Source of the DNA: Candidatus Bathyarchaeota archaeon
GTDB taxonomy: Archaea; Thermoproteota; Bathyarchaeia; Bathyarchaeales; Bathycorpusculaceae
Assembly (NCBI GenBank): GCA_013388905.1
Contig: JACAEI010000010.1
Span: 29,962 to 93,961 of the forward strand
Length of the DNA stretch: 64,000 nt
Direction: 5' to 3'
Shown: piece after piece, positions 52,127 through 60,542 of the stretch
Layout: every line of letters starts with the position of its first letter
How positions within the stretch are numbered: the first letter of the stretch is position 1
Translations under genes and position numbers: made by a program
Notes under the pieces: generated by a model
Told to the model about the DNA's origin: nothing
The model's database searches: none
Seen by the model: only the letters and a program-made list of their open reading frames with translations

Positions 52127-52898
52127 AGGAAATCACCAACGGTCCATAATTAAAGATTGAAGTGGAGAAATAAACTTCAAACCAACCACTCGAAGTTACT
52201 TCAACAATTGAAACATAAAGCTCTATAAACCCTGAATATGACGAATTTGCATAAGCTTCAACACTTGTTTGTCCCTCACCAACAAGCGTGCCAGCATCAT
52301 TATACATTTGGATTTGAACATTTCCAATCAAATCAAAGAAGGCATGATTTTCAAAACTCAACGGAACAGTAGCTCTCCAATGAGTCAGATTATACGGCGC
52401 ATATGCAGGGTCACCTAAAGTAAAGTTGTAAAGCGGCGCACCCCAAGGCATAGAGAAATTTGACGAAGCTTCGACGGGAATTACCTCTGCAATTCGCATG
52501 CCCACTGCCGCATAAATCTTCAACTCAGAATCATTAAACAAAAAGTTTTCACTTCTTTGCAATAAGTCGTTCATGTCAAAGGTCATGTTATGAACTACAG
52601 TAACCTCATCATTCTTCTTTATGACTGGAACAAGTGTTGACCCGCGAACAATGCTTGCATCATGATTGTCAAATACTTCAGTCATTATGGCGAAGGCACC
52701 TATATCGTAAAAGCCTCTGTTTGCAACCGAGATAGGTAAAGAAAAAACTATTTCGCCACTTGCATTTGTATTCATTTGTGGTTCGCCAAAGTTGAAAGCT
52801 ACGTCCTTAGTTGAATATACAGCAGTAACCAAAAAGGCGATGAGAAATATCCAGAAAAACGTCGTAGCTATTCCTATCATTCGAATTGGAACTCGCAT
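52119..52898 (-). CDS. Single-anchor extracellular protein
   Basis: 259 residues. One N-terminal helix (about 8-28, TTFFWIFLIAFLVTAVYS), then a beta-rich extracellular part with two similar halves (SLPISVANRGFYDIGAF..., VPLSFENHAFFDLIGNVQIQMY...), a LEA14/WHy-like arrangement. Several N-glycosylation sequons (NMTFDMND, NFS, NFT, NLT, NSS). Middle gene of a membrane trio. Function unknown. Confidence 0.7.
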   Translation of the reverse strand: MRVPIRMIGIATTFFWIFLIAFLVTAVYSTKDVAFNFGEPQMNTNASGEIVFSLPISVANRGFYDIGAFAIMTEVFDNHDASIVRGSTLVPVIKKNDEVTVVHNMTFDMNDLLQRSENFLFNDSELKIYAAVGMRIAEVIPVEASSNFSMPWGAPLYNFTLGDPAYAPYNLTHWRATVPLSFENHAFFDLIGNVQIQMYNDAGTLVGEGQTSVEAYANSSYSGFIELYVSIVEVTSSGWFEVYFSTSIFNYGPLVISYG

Positions 52899-52932
52899 GA
52901 CAGCACCTTTACCGGATGTTTAAAGGAAGAAT

Positions 52933-53448
52933 TTACTGGTTAGGTTGCTGAGGAGGAGGTGGCGGTGGTGGGGACGAATCTTTCTGGGGTTCTTTCTGCT
53001 CTGGTGACGGTTGTGTAACCTCTTCAGGAGGTATTACCACGAATTCTGGTTCTGGAGGCGCCTTAGCCTCTGGTTTAACTTCGGGCTTAGGTTCTTCCTT
53101 CACCTTCTGAGGTTGCGGTCTATGTTGAACCTGCACGGGCTTCTGCGGAACAGCAACAGGTGCTATCGGTGTCGGAGTAGGTGTATGCGCAATTATTGTT
53201 ACACCTCTTATAGTTAGCAATGAACCTATCCAACCCATTACACCAAGATACATTATACGTATGGACGTCGCAATCAAAGGCGCCAAAGCTTCGCCAAAAG
53301 TCCGCACCAAATCATCAGAAGCCATAATCGACAAACTCGCTGTCAAAAACCCGTAAGCACTAATGAAAGTGAATATCAGCAAAGCAACACCAATCAACAG
53401 CACAGTGATTCCGGAAAAGGCCACTTTATCTCTAAAGCTTTTGAACAT
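52933..53448 (-). CDS. Membrane protein with long proline-rich tail
   Basis: 171 residues. Two transmembrane helices (about 12-36 and 62-84), then an 85-residue cytoplasmic or external tail made of Pro, Glu, Lys and Gln (PTPTPIAPVAVPQKPVQVQ, then PPPPPPPQQPNQ). First gene of a trio with two other membrane proteins, 35 nt before the next. The tail looks like a flexible linker or a docking arm rather than an enzyme. Confidence 0.7.
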   Translation of the reverse strand: MFKSFRDKVAFSGITVLLIGVALLIFTFISAYGFLTASLSIMASDDLVRTFGEALAPLIATSIRIMYLGVMGWIGSLLTIRGVTIIAHTPTPTPIAPVAVPQKPVQVQHRPQPQKVKEEPKPEVKPEAKAPPEPEFVVIPPEEVTQPSPEQKEPQKDSSPPPPPPPQQPNQ

Positions 53449-53564
53449 CTCTAATACCCTCGTTGATAAAGCAACATACTATTCTTATATTAAATCTTCC
53501 GAAACAACAAACAGAATCCAGACTACATATCAAAAATCAAACAAAAAGAAAAATATAGTTAAAA

Positions 53565-54170
53565 CTATGGTGATAAACCAAGCTTCTGATAAATTTTCTG
53601 CTTACCTTCTTCAACCTTCCTCTGGATATCTGTGAAAATGTTGTTTCCATGCGAATCAATTGCAACAGCCAACGGACCAAACTCTTCAACCTCGAAAATC
53701 CACAGGGCTTCAGGGGTTCCCAAATCCAGCCACTCAACACCCTTAATATTTTTTATGGCTTTAGCAGCAAGTATTGCAGCGCCTCCAGTGAAAGCGCCAT
53801 AAACAGCACCATACTTAGACATGGCATCAGTTGTTTTCTTTCCCATGCCACCCTTGCCAATTACTACTCGCACTTTGAAGTTTTTGATGAATTCGTCCTC
53901 GAAAATGTCCATTCTTGTGCTTGTTGTGGGACCTGCTGCAACAGCTATCCATTTGTCTCCTTCCTTACTAACCACTGGTCCGCAATGGAATACGGCTAAG
54001 CCCTCCAGATTAAGTGGTAATGGTTTTCCCTGTTTGAAAAATTCTAGAGCTCTCCTGTGCGCTTGGTCTCTTGCAGTCACTATTGTTCCTGTTATGTAAA
54101 GTACGTCATTAACCTTTAATTTGCGTATATCTTCTTCCGAAATTGGTGTTTTAAATTTGTAAACAACCAT
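53565..54170 (-). CDS. Fumarate hydratase, beta subunit (class I, C-terminal half)
   Basis: 201 residues. GDVLYITGTI-like VNDVLYITGTIVTARDQAHRR (about 23-43), FHCGPVV, AAGPTTSTRMDIFEDEFI (about 80-97), VVIGKGGMGKKT and VEEFGPLAVAIDSHGNNIF are blocks of the FumA/TtdB C-terminal domain. With the alpha subunit it forms the [4Fe-4S] fumarase that interconverts fumarate and malate. Fourteen bases separate it from the alpha gene. Confidence 0.93.
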   Translation of the reverse strand: MVVYKFKTPISEEDIRKLKVNDVLYITGTIVTARDQAHRRALEFFKQGKPLPLNLEGLAVFHCGPVVSKEGDKWIAVAAGPTTSTRMDIFEDEFIKNFKVRVVIGKGGMGKKTTDAMSKYGAVYGAFTGGAAILAAKAIKNIKGVEWLDLGTPEALWIFEVEEFGPLAVAIDSHGNNIFTDIQRKVEEGKQKIYQKLGLSP

Positions 54171-54184
54171 CTTTTCTCACCTCA

Positions 54185-55069
54185 CTATTTCTTCATTTTA
54201 TGTGTTAAATACTCAACTGTACCATCAGCATTAATTCTTGCAGATGCTCTTCTGGCAGCCCAGCAGTTAAATGCAACAGCGGCTGGAAAAGATGCTGGAT
54301 GCCTAAAGGCATAATCCACATGTACACCCAAAACTGTAGTTTTTCCACCTAAACCCATAGGTCCAATTCCAGTCATGTTAGCTGCTTCAAAAATATCCTT
54401 TTCCAGCTTGGCAATTTCTGGGTTTGGATTAGGTTCATTTAACGGCTTCAGTAGCGTTTTCTTAGCAAGTTTCATGGCGATGTCTGCTCCGCCTCCAATT
54501 GCAATGCCTAATATTGTTGGTGGACAAGGTTGTGCTCCAGCCTTGATCACTTCGTCAATGGCAAACTTTTTTAGCCCGTTTATTCCTTCACCTGGAACAA
54601 GCATTCCGCTTACACAGACGTTTTCTGAACCGCCGCCTTTTGTCATAACAGTTAATTCTGTACTGTTTCCGGGCACGATTTCCCAATGTAAGAATGGTAT
54701 GTATCTTCCAGTGTTGTCTCCGCTGTTCTTCTGTGTGAAAGGGTCAACCGAATTCGGTCTTAACGGTATCTCTTTCGTGGCTTTCCGCGTCGCATTAATT
54801 ACCGCATTTTCAAGTTTGTCCAAGTCTTTTGCTTCGGCGCCAGCTTTAACATAAAATATTATCGTGCCTGTGTCTTGGCATACAGGCGCCTCATATTTTT
54901 CAGCAAGCTCAACATTATCTAAAATCGCCTTTAACTGTGTCTTGCCCGTTTCACTTGTTTCTTCCACATACGCCTTCTTCAACGCTTGTTTAACGTCGTC
55001 GGGTAAGTATATTACTGCTTGCCTCAGAAGGTTAAAAGCAGCATCTTCCACAATTTTTGCTATATCCAA
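54185..55069 (-). CDS. Fumarate hydratase, alpha subunit (class I, N-terminal half)
   Basis: 294 residues. APVCQDTGTIIFYVKAGAE (about 56-74), RPNSVDPFTQKNSGDNTG, MTKGGGSENVCVSGMLVPGEG and GAQPCPPTILGIAIGGGADIAMKLAKK (about 176-202), then GPMGLGGKTTVLGVHVDYAFRHPASFPAAV, are the family blocks including Cys ligands of the cluster. Start is a TTG with AAGGAG about 9 nt upstream, and a TATA-like GATATAAGTA lies about 50 nt upstream (55115-55125). Operates in the TCA or partial TCA route. Confidence 0.94.
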   Translation of the reverse strand: MDIAKIVEDAAFNLLRQAVIYLPDDVKQALKKAYVEETSETGKTQLKAILDNVELAEKYEAPVCQDTGTIIFYVKAGAEAKDLDKLENAVINATRKATKEIPLRPNSVDPFTQKNSGDNTGRYIPFLHWEIVPGNSTELTVMTKGGGSENVCVSGMLVPGEGINGLKKFAIDEVIKAGAQPCPPTILGIAIGGGADIAMKLAKKTLLKPLNEPNPNPEIAKLEKDIFEAANMTGIGPMGLGGKTTVLGVHVDYAFRHPASFPAAVAFNCWAARRASARINADGTVEYLTHKMKK

Positions 55070-55221
55070 AGCCTTTTCTCCTTTTTTTTGGTTTTATGAA
55101 TAATTCACATACTTATATCTTGTCTTGCACATTCTGCAAAACCTAAGATAGTTTGTCTAGGCTCTCTAGCTGTTCACTTTAACTTATCTCTCCATGGGTC
55201 AGGCTGTACCCTTTTTCGTGT

Positions 55222-55231
55222 GTTTTAAATA
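55222..55231 (+). promoter_or_regulatory. TATA-like box of radA
   Basis: TTTTAAATAT lies about 45-50 nt upstream of the radA start; transcription would begin some 20 nt before the TTG codon. The fumarase promoter lies on the other strand in the same 204-bp region. Confidence 0.4.
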
Positions 55232-55273
55232 TGCCGAAATCTAACTGTTTCAAATGTTTGAGAGGGGAAATGT

Positions 55274-56284
55274 TTGGTGACTGAAGAACCAATAGAAGGC
55301 GTTGTCAAAAAGAAATACATGTTTCTGGAGGACCTTCCAGGAATTGGTCCAGCAACTGCTCAGAAATTAGAGGAACTGGGTTTTCACACAGTTGAGTCGT
55401 TGGCTATGGCTACAGCCAAGGAGTTGGAGCCTGCGGGCATAAGCGAGAAAAAGGCTTTCTCTGTTATTGAGGCTGCTCGCTCTTCAATCAGTGTTTCTTT
55501 TGTTCGCGCTGATGAGCTTCTGAAGATGCGCCAGAGTGTTTTGCGTTTAACAACTGGTAGCAAAGCCGTGGATAGGATTCTGGACGGCGGATTAGAAACG
55601 CAAACTATAACCGAGTTTTATGGCGAGTACGGAAGTGGAAAAAGCCAAATCTGCCACGAATTATGCGTCAATGTTCAGTTGCCACCTGAAAGGGGCGGAC
55701 TTAACGGCGCCGCATTGTATGTTGATACTGAAAACACGTTTAGAACTGAACGAATTGTGCAGATGGCTAACCATTTAGGACTCGACCCACAACAAGTTGT
55801 TAAAAACATCATTTACGCTGAAGCCTACACTTCTGACCATCAGATGTTTCTCTTAGACAACGCTGATGAGGTGATTAAGGAAAACAACGTTAAACTCATC
55901 ATTGTCGATTCTTTGACTGCCCATTTCAGAAGCGAATACATTGGGCGTGAGATGCTGGCTTCGCGTCAACAAAAACTGAACAAACACATGCATAAGCTTA
56001 TTCGCTTGGCAAGAGCTTTCAACGCTGTTGCTGTTGTCACTAATCAGGTTATGGCTAAGCCGGATGTGTTTTTCGGTGACGCAGTTCATCCTATTGGGGG
56101 GCATATTGTTGGGCATACAAGCCACACACGGGTTTATCTGAGGCGAGCTTCACATGGTCCAATCCGCATTGCTCGACTAGTTTCAAGTCCCTATTTGCCC
56201 GAGGGGGAGGAAATATTTAAAATAACTGAAAACGGCATAGAGGATGTTTCCGAAGAAGAAAAATCGAAGTCTCGTTGGCGTTGA
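55274..56284 (+). CDS. radA: DNA recombinase RadA
   Basis: 336 residues. Helix-hairpin-helix N-terminal domain ([20 protein letters not shown], about 12-31), polymerisation motif region, Walker [10 protein letters not shown] with Lys123, Walker [17 protein letters not shown] (about 206-221) and DNA-binding loops L1/L2 ([29 protein letters not shown]). All invariant residues that I can check are present. It forms filaments on single-stranded DNA in homologous recombination. Start TTG (a GTG follows it). A PIP-box protein follows 2 nt after its stop. Confidence 0.97.
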   Translation: MVTEEPIEGVVKKKYMFLEDLPGIGPATAQKLEELGFHTVESLAMATAKELEPAGISEKKAFSVIEAARSSISVSFVRADELLKMRQSVLRLTTGSKAVDRILDGGLETQTITEFYGEYGSGKSQICHELCVNVQLPPERGGLNGAALYVDTENTFRTERIVQMANHLGLDPQQVVKNIIYAEAYTSDHQMFLLDNADEVIKENNVKLIIVDSLTAHFRSEYIGREMLASRQQKLNKHMHKLIRLARAFNAVAVVTNQVMAKPDVFFGDAVHPIGGHIVGHTSHTRVYLRRASHGPIRIARLVSSPYLPEGEEIFKITENGIEDVSEEEKSKSRWR

Positions 56285-56286
56285 TA

Positions 56287-56748
56287 ATGCCTGTCCCCTC
56301 GGCTCTAGTGGCGCGTTACTTTCAACTTTTAGTTTATAGGCAATTCGCTGAAGCTGAGCGTGAATTGGAGAGATTAAAACAGAAGATGCATAAGACAGAG
56401 TGGAACCGCGGCTATTTCAGAGCTTTATACGGAATGATGCTGGCAAGAAAATCAAACAATAACGACTCTTATGCCTTATTTTCAAAAATTGACTTGAATG
56501 ATAAAGCAATCTTGAACAATTATAGGCGTGAATTTTCGGGGCATGTGAAGAATGGGCTTCATGGAGATTTTGACCGTGGCTTCTTCTCAGCTTGGGCTGA
56601 TTGCATGCGCGTGCTCAATAGAATGGACTTGTCAAACATTCCAAACGTAAATAGCGCGTCAGCAACGGAAAAGCAGAAGCGTGAACAAGTGCAAGGTGAC
56701 AAAAACCAAGCCACAATTCAAGATTTTCTTAGAAGGGAAGACGCTTAG
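56287..56748 (+). CDS. Small charged protein with C-terminal PIP box
   Basis: 153 residues from the ATG; a longer frame starts at a TTG inside radA. Highly charged, helical in its first 90 residues (LVYRQFAEAERELERLKQKMH), then a flexible Asn/Gln/Lys-rich stretch. The final 13 residues read QATIQDFLRREDA, where Q-x-x-I-x-x-F-L fits the PCNA-interaction motif. It starts 2 nt after radA's stop codon with no ribosome site of its own, so it depends on readthrough of the radA ribosome. No family recognised. Likely a RadA or PCNA partner in repair: inference from motif and position. Confidence 0.7.
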   Translation: MPVPSALVARYFQLLVYRQFAEAERELERLKQKMHKTEWNRGYFRALYGMMLARKSNNNDSYALFSKIDLNDKAILNNYRREFSGHVKNGLHGDFDRGFFSAWADCMRVLNRMDLSNIPNVNSASATEKQKREQVQGDKNQATIQDFLRREDA

Positions 56749-56749
56749 G

Positions 56750-57073
56750 TTACGGCGGTGGCAGTGGTGGTCCAGCGATTAAGGTGTATATGAGAATCCA
56801 GAAGACTAGCCAAGTGATGAAGTATATGCCTATTCCCATTGTGAAAATTTTCTGTGGTTTTTCAACTTGGTAAAGGAATACACGTTTTAGGGCATAGTAG
56901 GATACTAGGTACGTTATCAATGCTAAGAATATACCGTTAGTTAAAGTGTTAAACTTGAACACATCTGGGTTGTTGCTGATTGTGTTTGTCGCGAAGTTAT
57001 AGCCTACGCATATGAATGCGGCGACTATGCCTAACATAATTCTGATAAGATATATCTTTACCAGCGGTTTCAT
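56750..57073 (-). CDS. Small three-helix membrane protein
   Basis: 107 residues. Three transmembrane helices (about 5-27, 42-65, 78-100) and a Pro-rich end (AGPPLPPP). It is convergent with the PIP-box protein gene. Size and topology are reminiscent of small insertase-type membrane proteins, but I cannot assign it. Confidence 0.65.
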   Translation of the reverse strand: MKPLVKIYLIRIMLGIVAAFICVGYNFATNTISNNPDVFKFNTLTNGIFLALITYLVSYYALKRVFLYQVEKPQKIFTMGIGIYFITWLVFWILIYTLIAGPPLPPP

Positions 57074-57269
57074 TGTTTTATCGCCTTTTTGCTTTTTGTT
57101 TATGATTGTGAAGTTATCTATTTATACTTTGACTGAAGCAAAAGCCAGTTTCCACTTTTGAATATTTGCTTTTTGGGAAGCATTGTTAAACTATATTAAC
57201 GAATGTTTTCTTCGCAAGTTTTATTTTTGGACGAATCTTTTATGATATGGCGAATAGCGCATTCTGTAG

Positions 57270-58331
57270 GTGAAGAAGATGTCGCAAGTTGATAGAGAAA
57301 AAGAAGCCCTCTATTCACGTCTAGGTTCCATCGAGTCTGACCTCTCCAGCGCATCTGGAGCAGTCAGTAATGTAGAAAGCAAACTAGCCTCTGTTGAAGG
57401 GGCTATGGGTACTCTTCCAAGTAGACTTGCAACCGTTAGGGGACGTCGTTATGCGGCTATGGGGCATCTTGAGAGGAGTATAGACTTACTAACTAAAAAG
57501 TGGACAGAATCTGCCCCGCTACTTAAACAAGCCTTTCTCAATAACGTTCAACCATTTACTTCTCAAATTCGAGCTCTACAGGAAGAAGCTCGAAGATTAC
57601 GAACAGAAATAAACAGTGGCAATATTGCCGCTAGTCAGTCCTTTATGAGTCGCTTGTCAATCGATGCTTCTTCTCTAAGGGCAAGGACAGTTTCGGAAGC
57701 AAGTAAAGTCGACACTCCTCTCAACGAATTAGTGTCAAGTATTAACGCCATAGATAGAGACTTGAAGATAGCTGAGAAAACAGTAGAGCTTTTTGCTCAA
57801 GCAACTTTTCCATTCAAACAAGAAGAAAGCCCAGTTTTAGCTATCGACGGAAAAATCATGACAGGTGAAAAAAGCGATGGAACCCTATACTTCACAAATC
57901 AAAGGTTCATTTTCGAAGGCAGGAAAGAGATTGTGCTTGAAAAGAAGTTTTTCATAGCCACTAAAAAGAAGATTGAAAGAACAGTTTTGATAGAACAACC
58001 TATCGGCGCTCTACAGGAAATATCCAAAGGTAGAGTAGGTCTACTAGCTTGGGCAGGAATTTATATACGGTTTAAACCAGAACGTCGGCTTGAAGAGACA
58101 CCGTTTGACGTTAAGGGATGGGAAGCCGACGTGATAACAAGATTCTTCAGTTATATAATTGGAGGGGAAGCTGACAAAGACATAGCAACGATAAGAGGAG
58201 TCTCAGTTAAAGAAGCGCCTAAAATTCAGATTGTTCGCTGCTCCCATTGTGGTGCACCATATACTCGTGAAATTTATAAAGGGCAAACATCAGTGCAATG
58301 CGAATACTGCGGAACCTTAATAATGATTTGA
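57270..58331 (+). CDS. Coiled-coil, PH-like and zinc-ribbon protein
   Basis: 353 residues, three parts. Residues 1-185: long coiled coil (EKEALYSRLGSIESDLSSAS..., heptad pattern, no Trp but one). Residues about 195-300: a PH/GRAM-like beta domain (SDGTLYFTNQRFIFEGRKEI, then RIGLLAWAGIYIRF). Residues about 325-353: a C-terminal zinc ribbon (CSHCGAPYTREIYKGQTSVQCEYCGTLI). No membrane helix. GRAM-like domains usually bind lipids or proteins. Own promoter region upstream. No known family comes to mind. It lies upstream of rqcH, separated by 98 nt. Confidence 0.75.
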   Translation: MKKMSQVDREKEALYSRLGSIESDLSSASGAVSNVESKLASVEGAMGTLPSRLATVRGRRYAAMGHLERSIDLLTKKWTESAPLLKQAFLNNVQPFTSQIRALQEEARRLRTEINSGNIAASQSFMSRLSIDASSLRARTVSEASKVDTPLNELVSSINAIDRDLKIAEKTVELFAQATFPFKQEESPVLAIDGKIMTGEKSDGTLYFTNQRFIFEGRKEIVLEKKFFIATKKKIERTVLIEQPIGALQEISKGRVGLLAWAGIYIRFKPERRLEETPFDVKGWEADVITRFFSYIIGGEADKDIATIRGVSVKEAPKIQIVRCSHCGAPYTREIYKGQTSVQCEYCGTLIMI

Positions 58332-58429
58332 TAGCTACCTTTAGTTGATTTGGACAAATTGGAAAAACTCAAGTCAAGAGCAACTTAATTAATTTATTTG
58401 TTGTTGCAGATTCATAGTAGTGGTACATA

Positions 58430-60490
58430 TTGCAAAAGAAAGAGTTTACAAGTTTTGACGTAGCCGCCATAGTACGCGAGTTACAAGAAACCATTCTGGA
58501 GTCGCGTGTCAGCAACATTTACCAATTAAATTCTAAAACTCTGATTTTCAAATTGCATAAACCCGACAAGCCTCCGTTTGGGTTGGTCATGGAAGCTGGC
58601 AAACGACTGCATTTGACGGCTTATACCATAGAAAAGCCTACTGTGCCTCCAGCGTTTTGTATGGCTTTGCGGAAATACCTGAGAAATGGTAACTTATCCA
58701 GCGTTGAACAATACGAGTTTGAACGTACAGTAGTTTTCTCGTTCAAAACCAAGATTGGCATGTTACTGCTTGTCTTGGAACTTTTTGGCGAAGGCAACTT
58801 CATTTTGGTTAGCGAAAAGGGCGAGATTCTGCAGGCTTTAGTTTACAAGCGCATGCGAGACCGCAACATTCTCCGCGGCGAAAAATTTGCTTTCGCCCCG
58901 TCTATTGGCAAGAACCCATTTAAAGTTAACAAGGTTAAATTGCAGAATGAGCTGAAAGGTTTTGGTGATGTGGAGGTTGTGCGGGCTCTTGCAAGATTTC
59001 TGAGCATTGGTGGCGTTTACGCAGAAGAAATTTTGTTAAGAGCAAGCATTGAAAAGACTAAACCTTGCAGTTCTCTAGGTGACACGGATTTTAAGGCAAT
59101 TTTTGATGGTTTGCACGTATTGCTTTCTCAGGTTTCAAGTGGCAAATTCGAACCTTCTATTGTCCTTGATGAGGCAGGCGAATTTATCGATGTTGTGCCT
59201 TTTAGGCTTAGACGCTACGAAGGTTTTCAGCTTAAACCTTTTGATAGTTTCAGTGAAGCTCTAGACGAGTTTTACATCAGAGTGGAGACTTTGGAGAAAG
59301 CCAAAGCTGTGGCTAGCGTCAAAATTGGAGAGTTAAAACGTGAAGCAGAAAGGCTTAAGCGAATCATTGCTGAACAAGAGAAGACCTTGGTTGACGCAGA
59401 AGCTAAGGCTGAAAGAGACAAATGTATTGGAGACTTGATATACGCGCATGTGGGCGAGCTTCAAACGCTTTTAGACATGTTTCTGAATGCCAAGGAAAGC
59501 GGTAAAAGCTGGACCCAGATTGTTTCTGAGGTTTTGGCTGAGAAGAAGGCTGGCATCAAGCCAAGCGTATTCTTCGAGTCTTTCGATGTTAAAAGCTTAA
59601 CAGTGCAAGTTTGTGTGGATGGTTCACGATTTTGTTTAGATTTAAATAGAAGCTTGTATGATTCTGCTGGAAAGTTTTATGAGCACGGTAAACGCTCTAG
59701 GCAAAAGCTGGAAGGCACCAGAGCTGCTCTTGAAGAAAGCAGAAAAAAGCTTGCAGAGATTGAAGCAAAAATGCGAAAAGCTGAAACTTTAGAGCGTGTT
59801 GAACCAGTCGAAGTCGTTGAAGAAGTCAAGAAGCGTAAAATAAAGCATAAAGATTGGTTCGAAAAATTCAGGTGGTTTGTCTCTTCAGACGGATTTTTAG
59901 TCGTGGCTGGTAAGGACGCAGTCAGCAACGAGGTTTTAGTGAAGAAACATGCTGAGCCAAATGATATTATTTTTCATGCAGACATTGTCGGCTCGCCTTT
60001 TGTGATGGTTAAGACTGAGGGAAAAGAGCCCAGCGAACAATGTTTACGCGAAGCTGGCGAATTTGCAGTTGCTTTTTCGCGTGGATGGCGTGAAGGATTC
60101 GGCTCAGCTGACGTTTATTGGGTCAAGCCCGAACAACTAAGCAAAGGTGGGCCTTCAGGCGAATATGTGCCACGTGGCGGCTTTGTTGTGAGCGGCAAGC
60201 GGAATTGGATGCGTAATGTTCCACTCAGAATAGCCATAGGCATCACAGTAAATGAGGAAGAAGGCGTGATACGTATAGGCGGAGGTCCTGTAGACGCTGT
60301 TAAGACGAAGGCTGATGCTTACGTCGTTGTTGCGCCTGGAGACCAAAGCGGCAAAGAACTGCTAAAGCATGTTTTGCGTGTTTTGGCTGCAAAAATACCA
60401 AAGGAACACGGAGAAACAGTGCTAAAGGTTTCGATTGAACAAATACGAGAGTTCATTCCATACAACAAAGGCAGAATAGTTGAAGGATGA
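58430..60490 (+). CDS. rqcH: Ribosome quality control factor RqcH/NEMF (NFACT)
   Basis: 686 residues. NFACT-N domain (about 1-210; MTSFDVAAIVRELQ-like FTSFDVAAIVRELQETILESRVSNIYQ), HhH/coiled-coil region (about 270-480, with long Lys/Glu helices) and NFACT-R (about 505-640; WFVSSDGFLVVAGKDAVSNEVLVKKH, GSPFVMVKTEG, WVKPEQLSKGGPSGEYVPRGGF). Known role: binds the obstructed large ribosomal subunit and, in bacteria, adds C-terminal alanine tails. Start is TTG at 58430, matching the family start MxxxxFxSFDV. Alone in its transcript. Confidence 0.95.
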   Translation: MQKKEFTSFDVAAIVRELQETILESRVSNIYQLNSKTLIFKLHKPDKPPFGLVMEAGKRLHLTAYTIEKPTVPPAFCMALRKYLRNGNLSSVEQYEFERTVVFSFKTKIGMLLLVLELFGEGNFILVSEKGEILQALVYKRMRDRNILRGEKFAFAPSIGKNPFKVNKVKLQNELKGFGDVEVVRALARFLSIGGVYAEEILLRASIEKTKPCSSLGDTDFKAIFDGLHVLLSQVSSGKFEPSIVLDEAGEFIDVVPFRLRRYEGFQLKPFDSFSEALDEFYIRVETLEKAKAVASVKIGELKREAERLKRIIAEQEKTLVDAEAKAERDKCIGDLIYAHVGELQTLLDMFLNAKESGKSWTQIVSEVLAEKKAGIKPSVFFESFDVKSLTVQVCVDGSRFCLDLNRSLYDSAGKFYEHGKRSRQKLEGTRAALEESRKKLAEIEAKMRKAETLERVEPVEVVEEVKKRKIKHKDWFEKFRWFVSSDGFLVVAGKDAVSNEVLVKKHAEPNDIIFHADIVGSPFVMVKTEGKEPSEQCLREAGEFAVAFSRGWREGFGSADVYWVKPEQLSKGGPSGEYVPRGGFVVSGKRNWMRNVPLRIAIGITVNEEEGVIRIGGGPVDAVKTKADAYVVVAPGDQSGKELLKHVLRVLAAKIPKEHGETVLKVSIEQIREFIPYNKGRIVEG

Positions 60491-60542
60491 ATTGAAGATT
60501 AAGCTTATTAGAGAAGGTCTCGACTAATAGAAGTGGTGTTAG

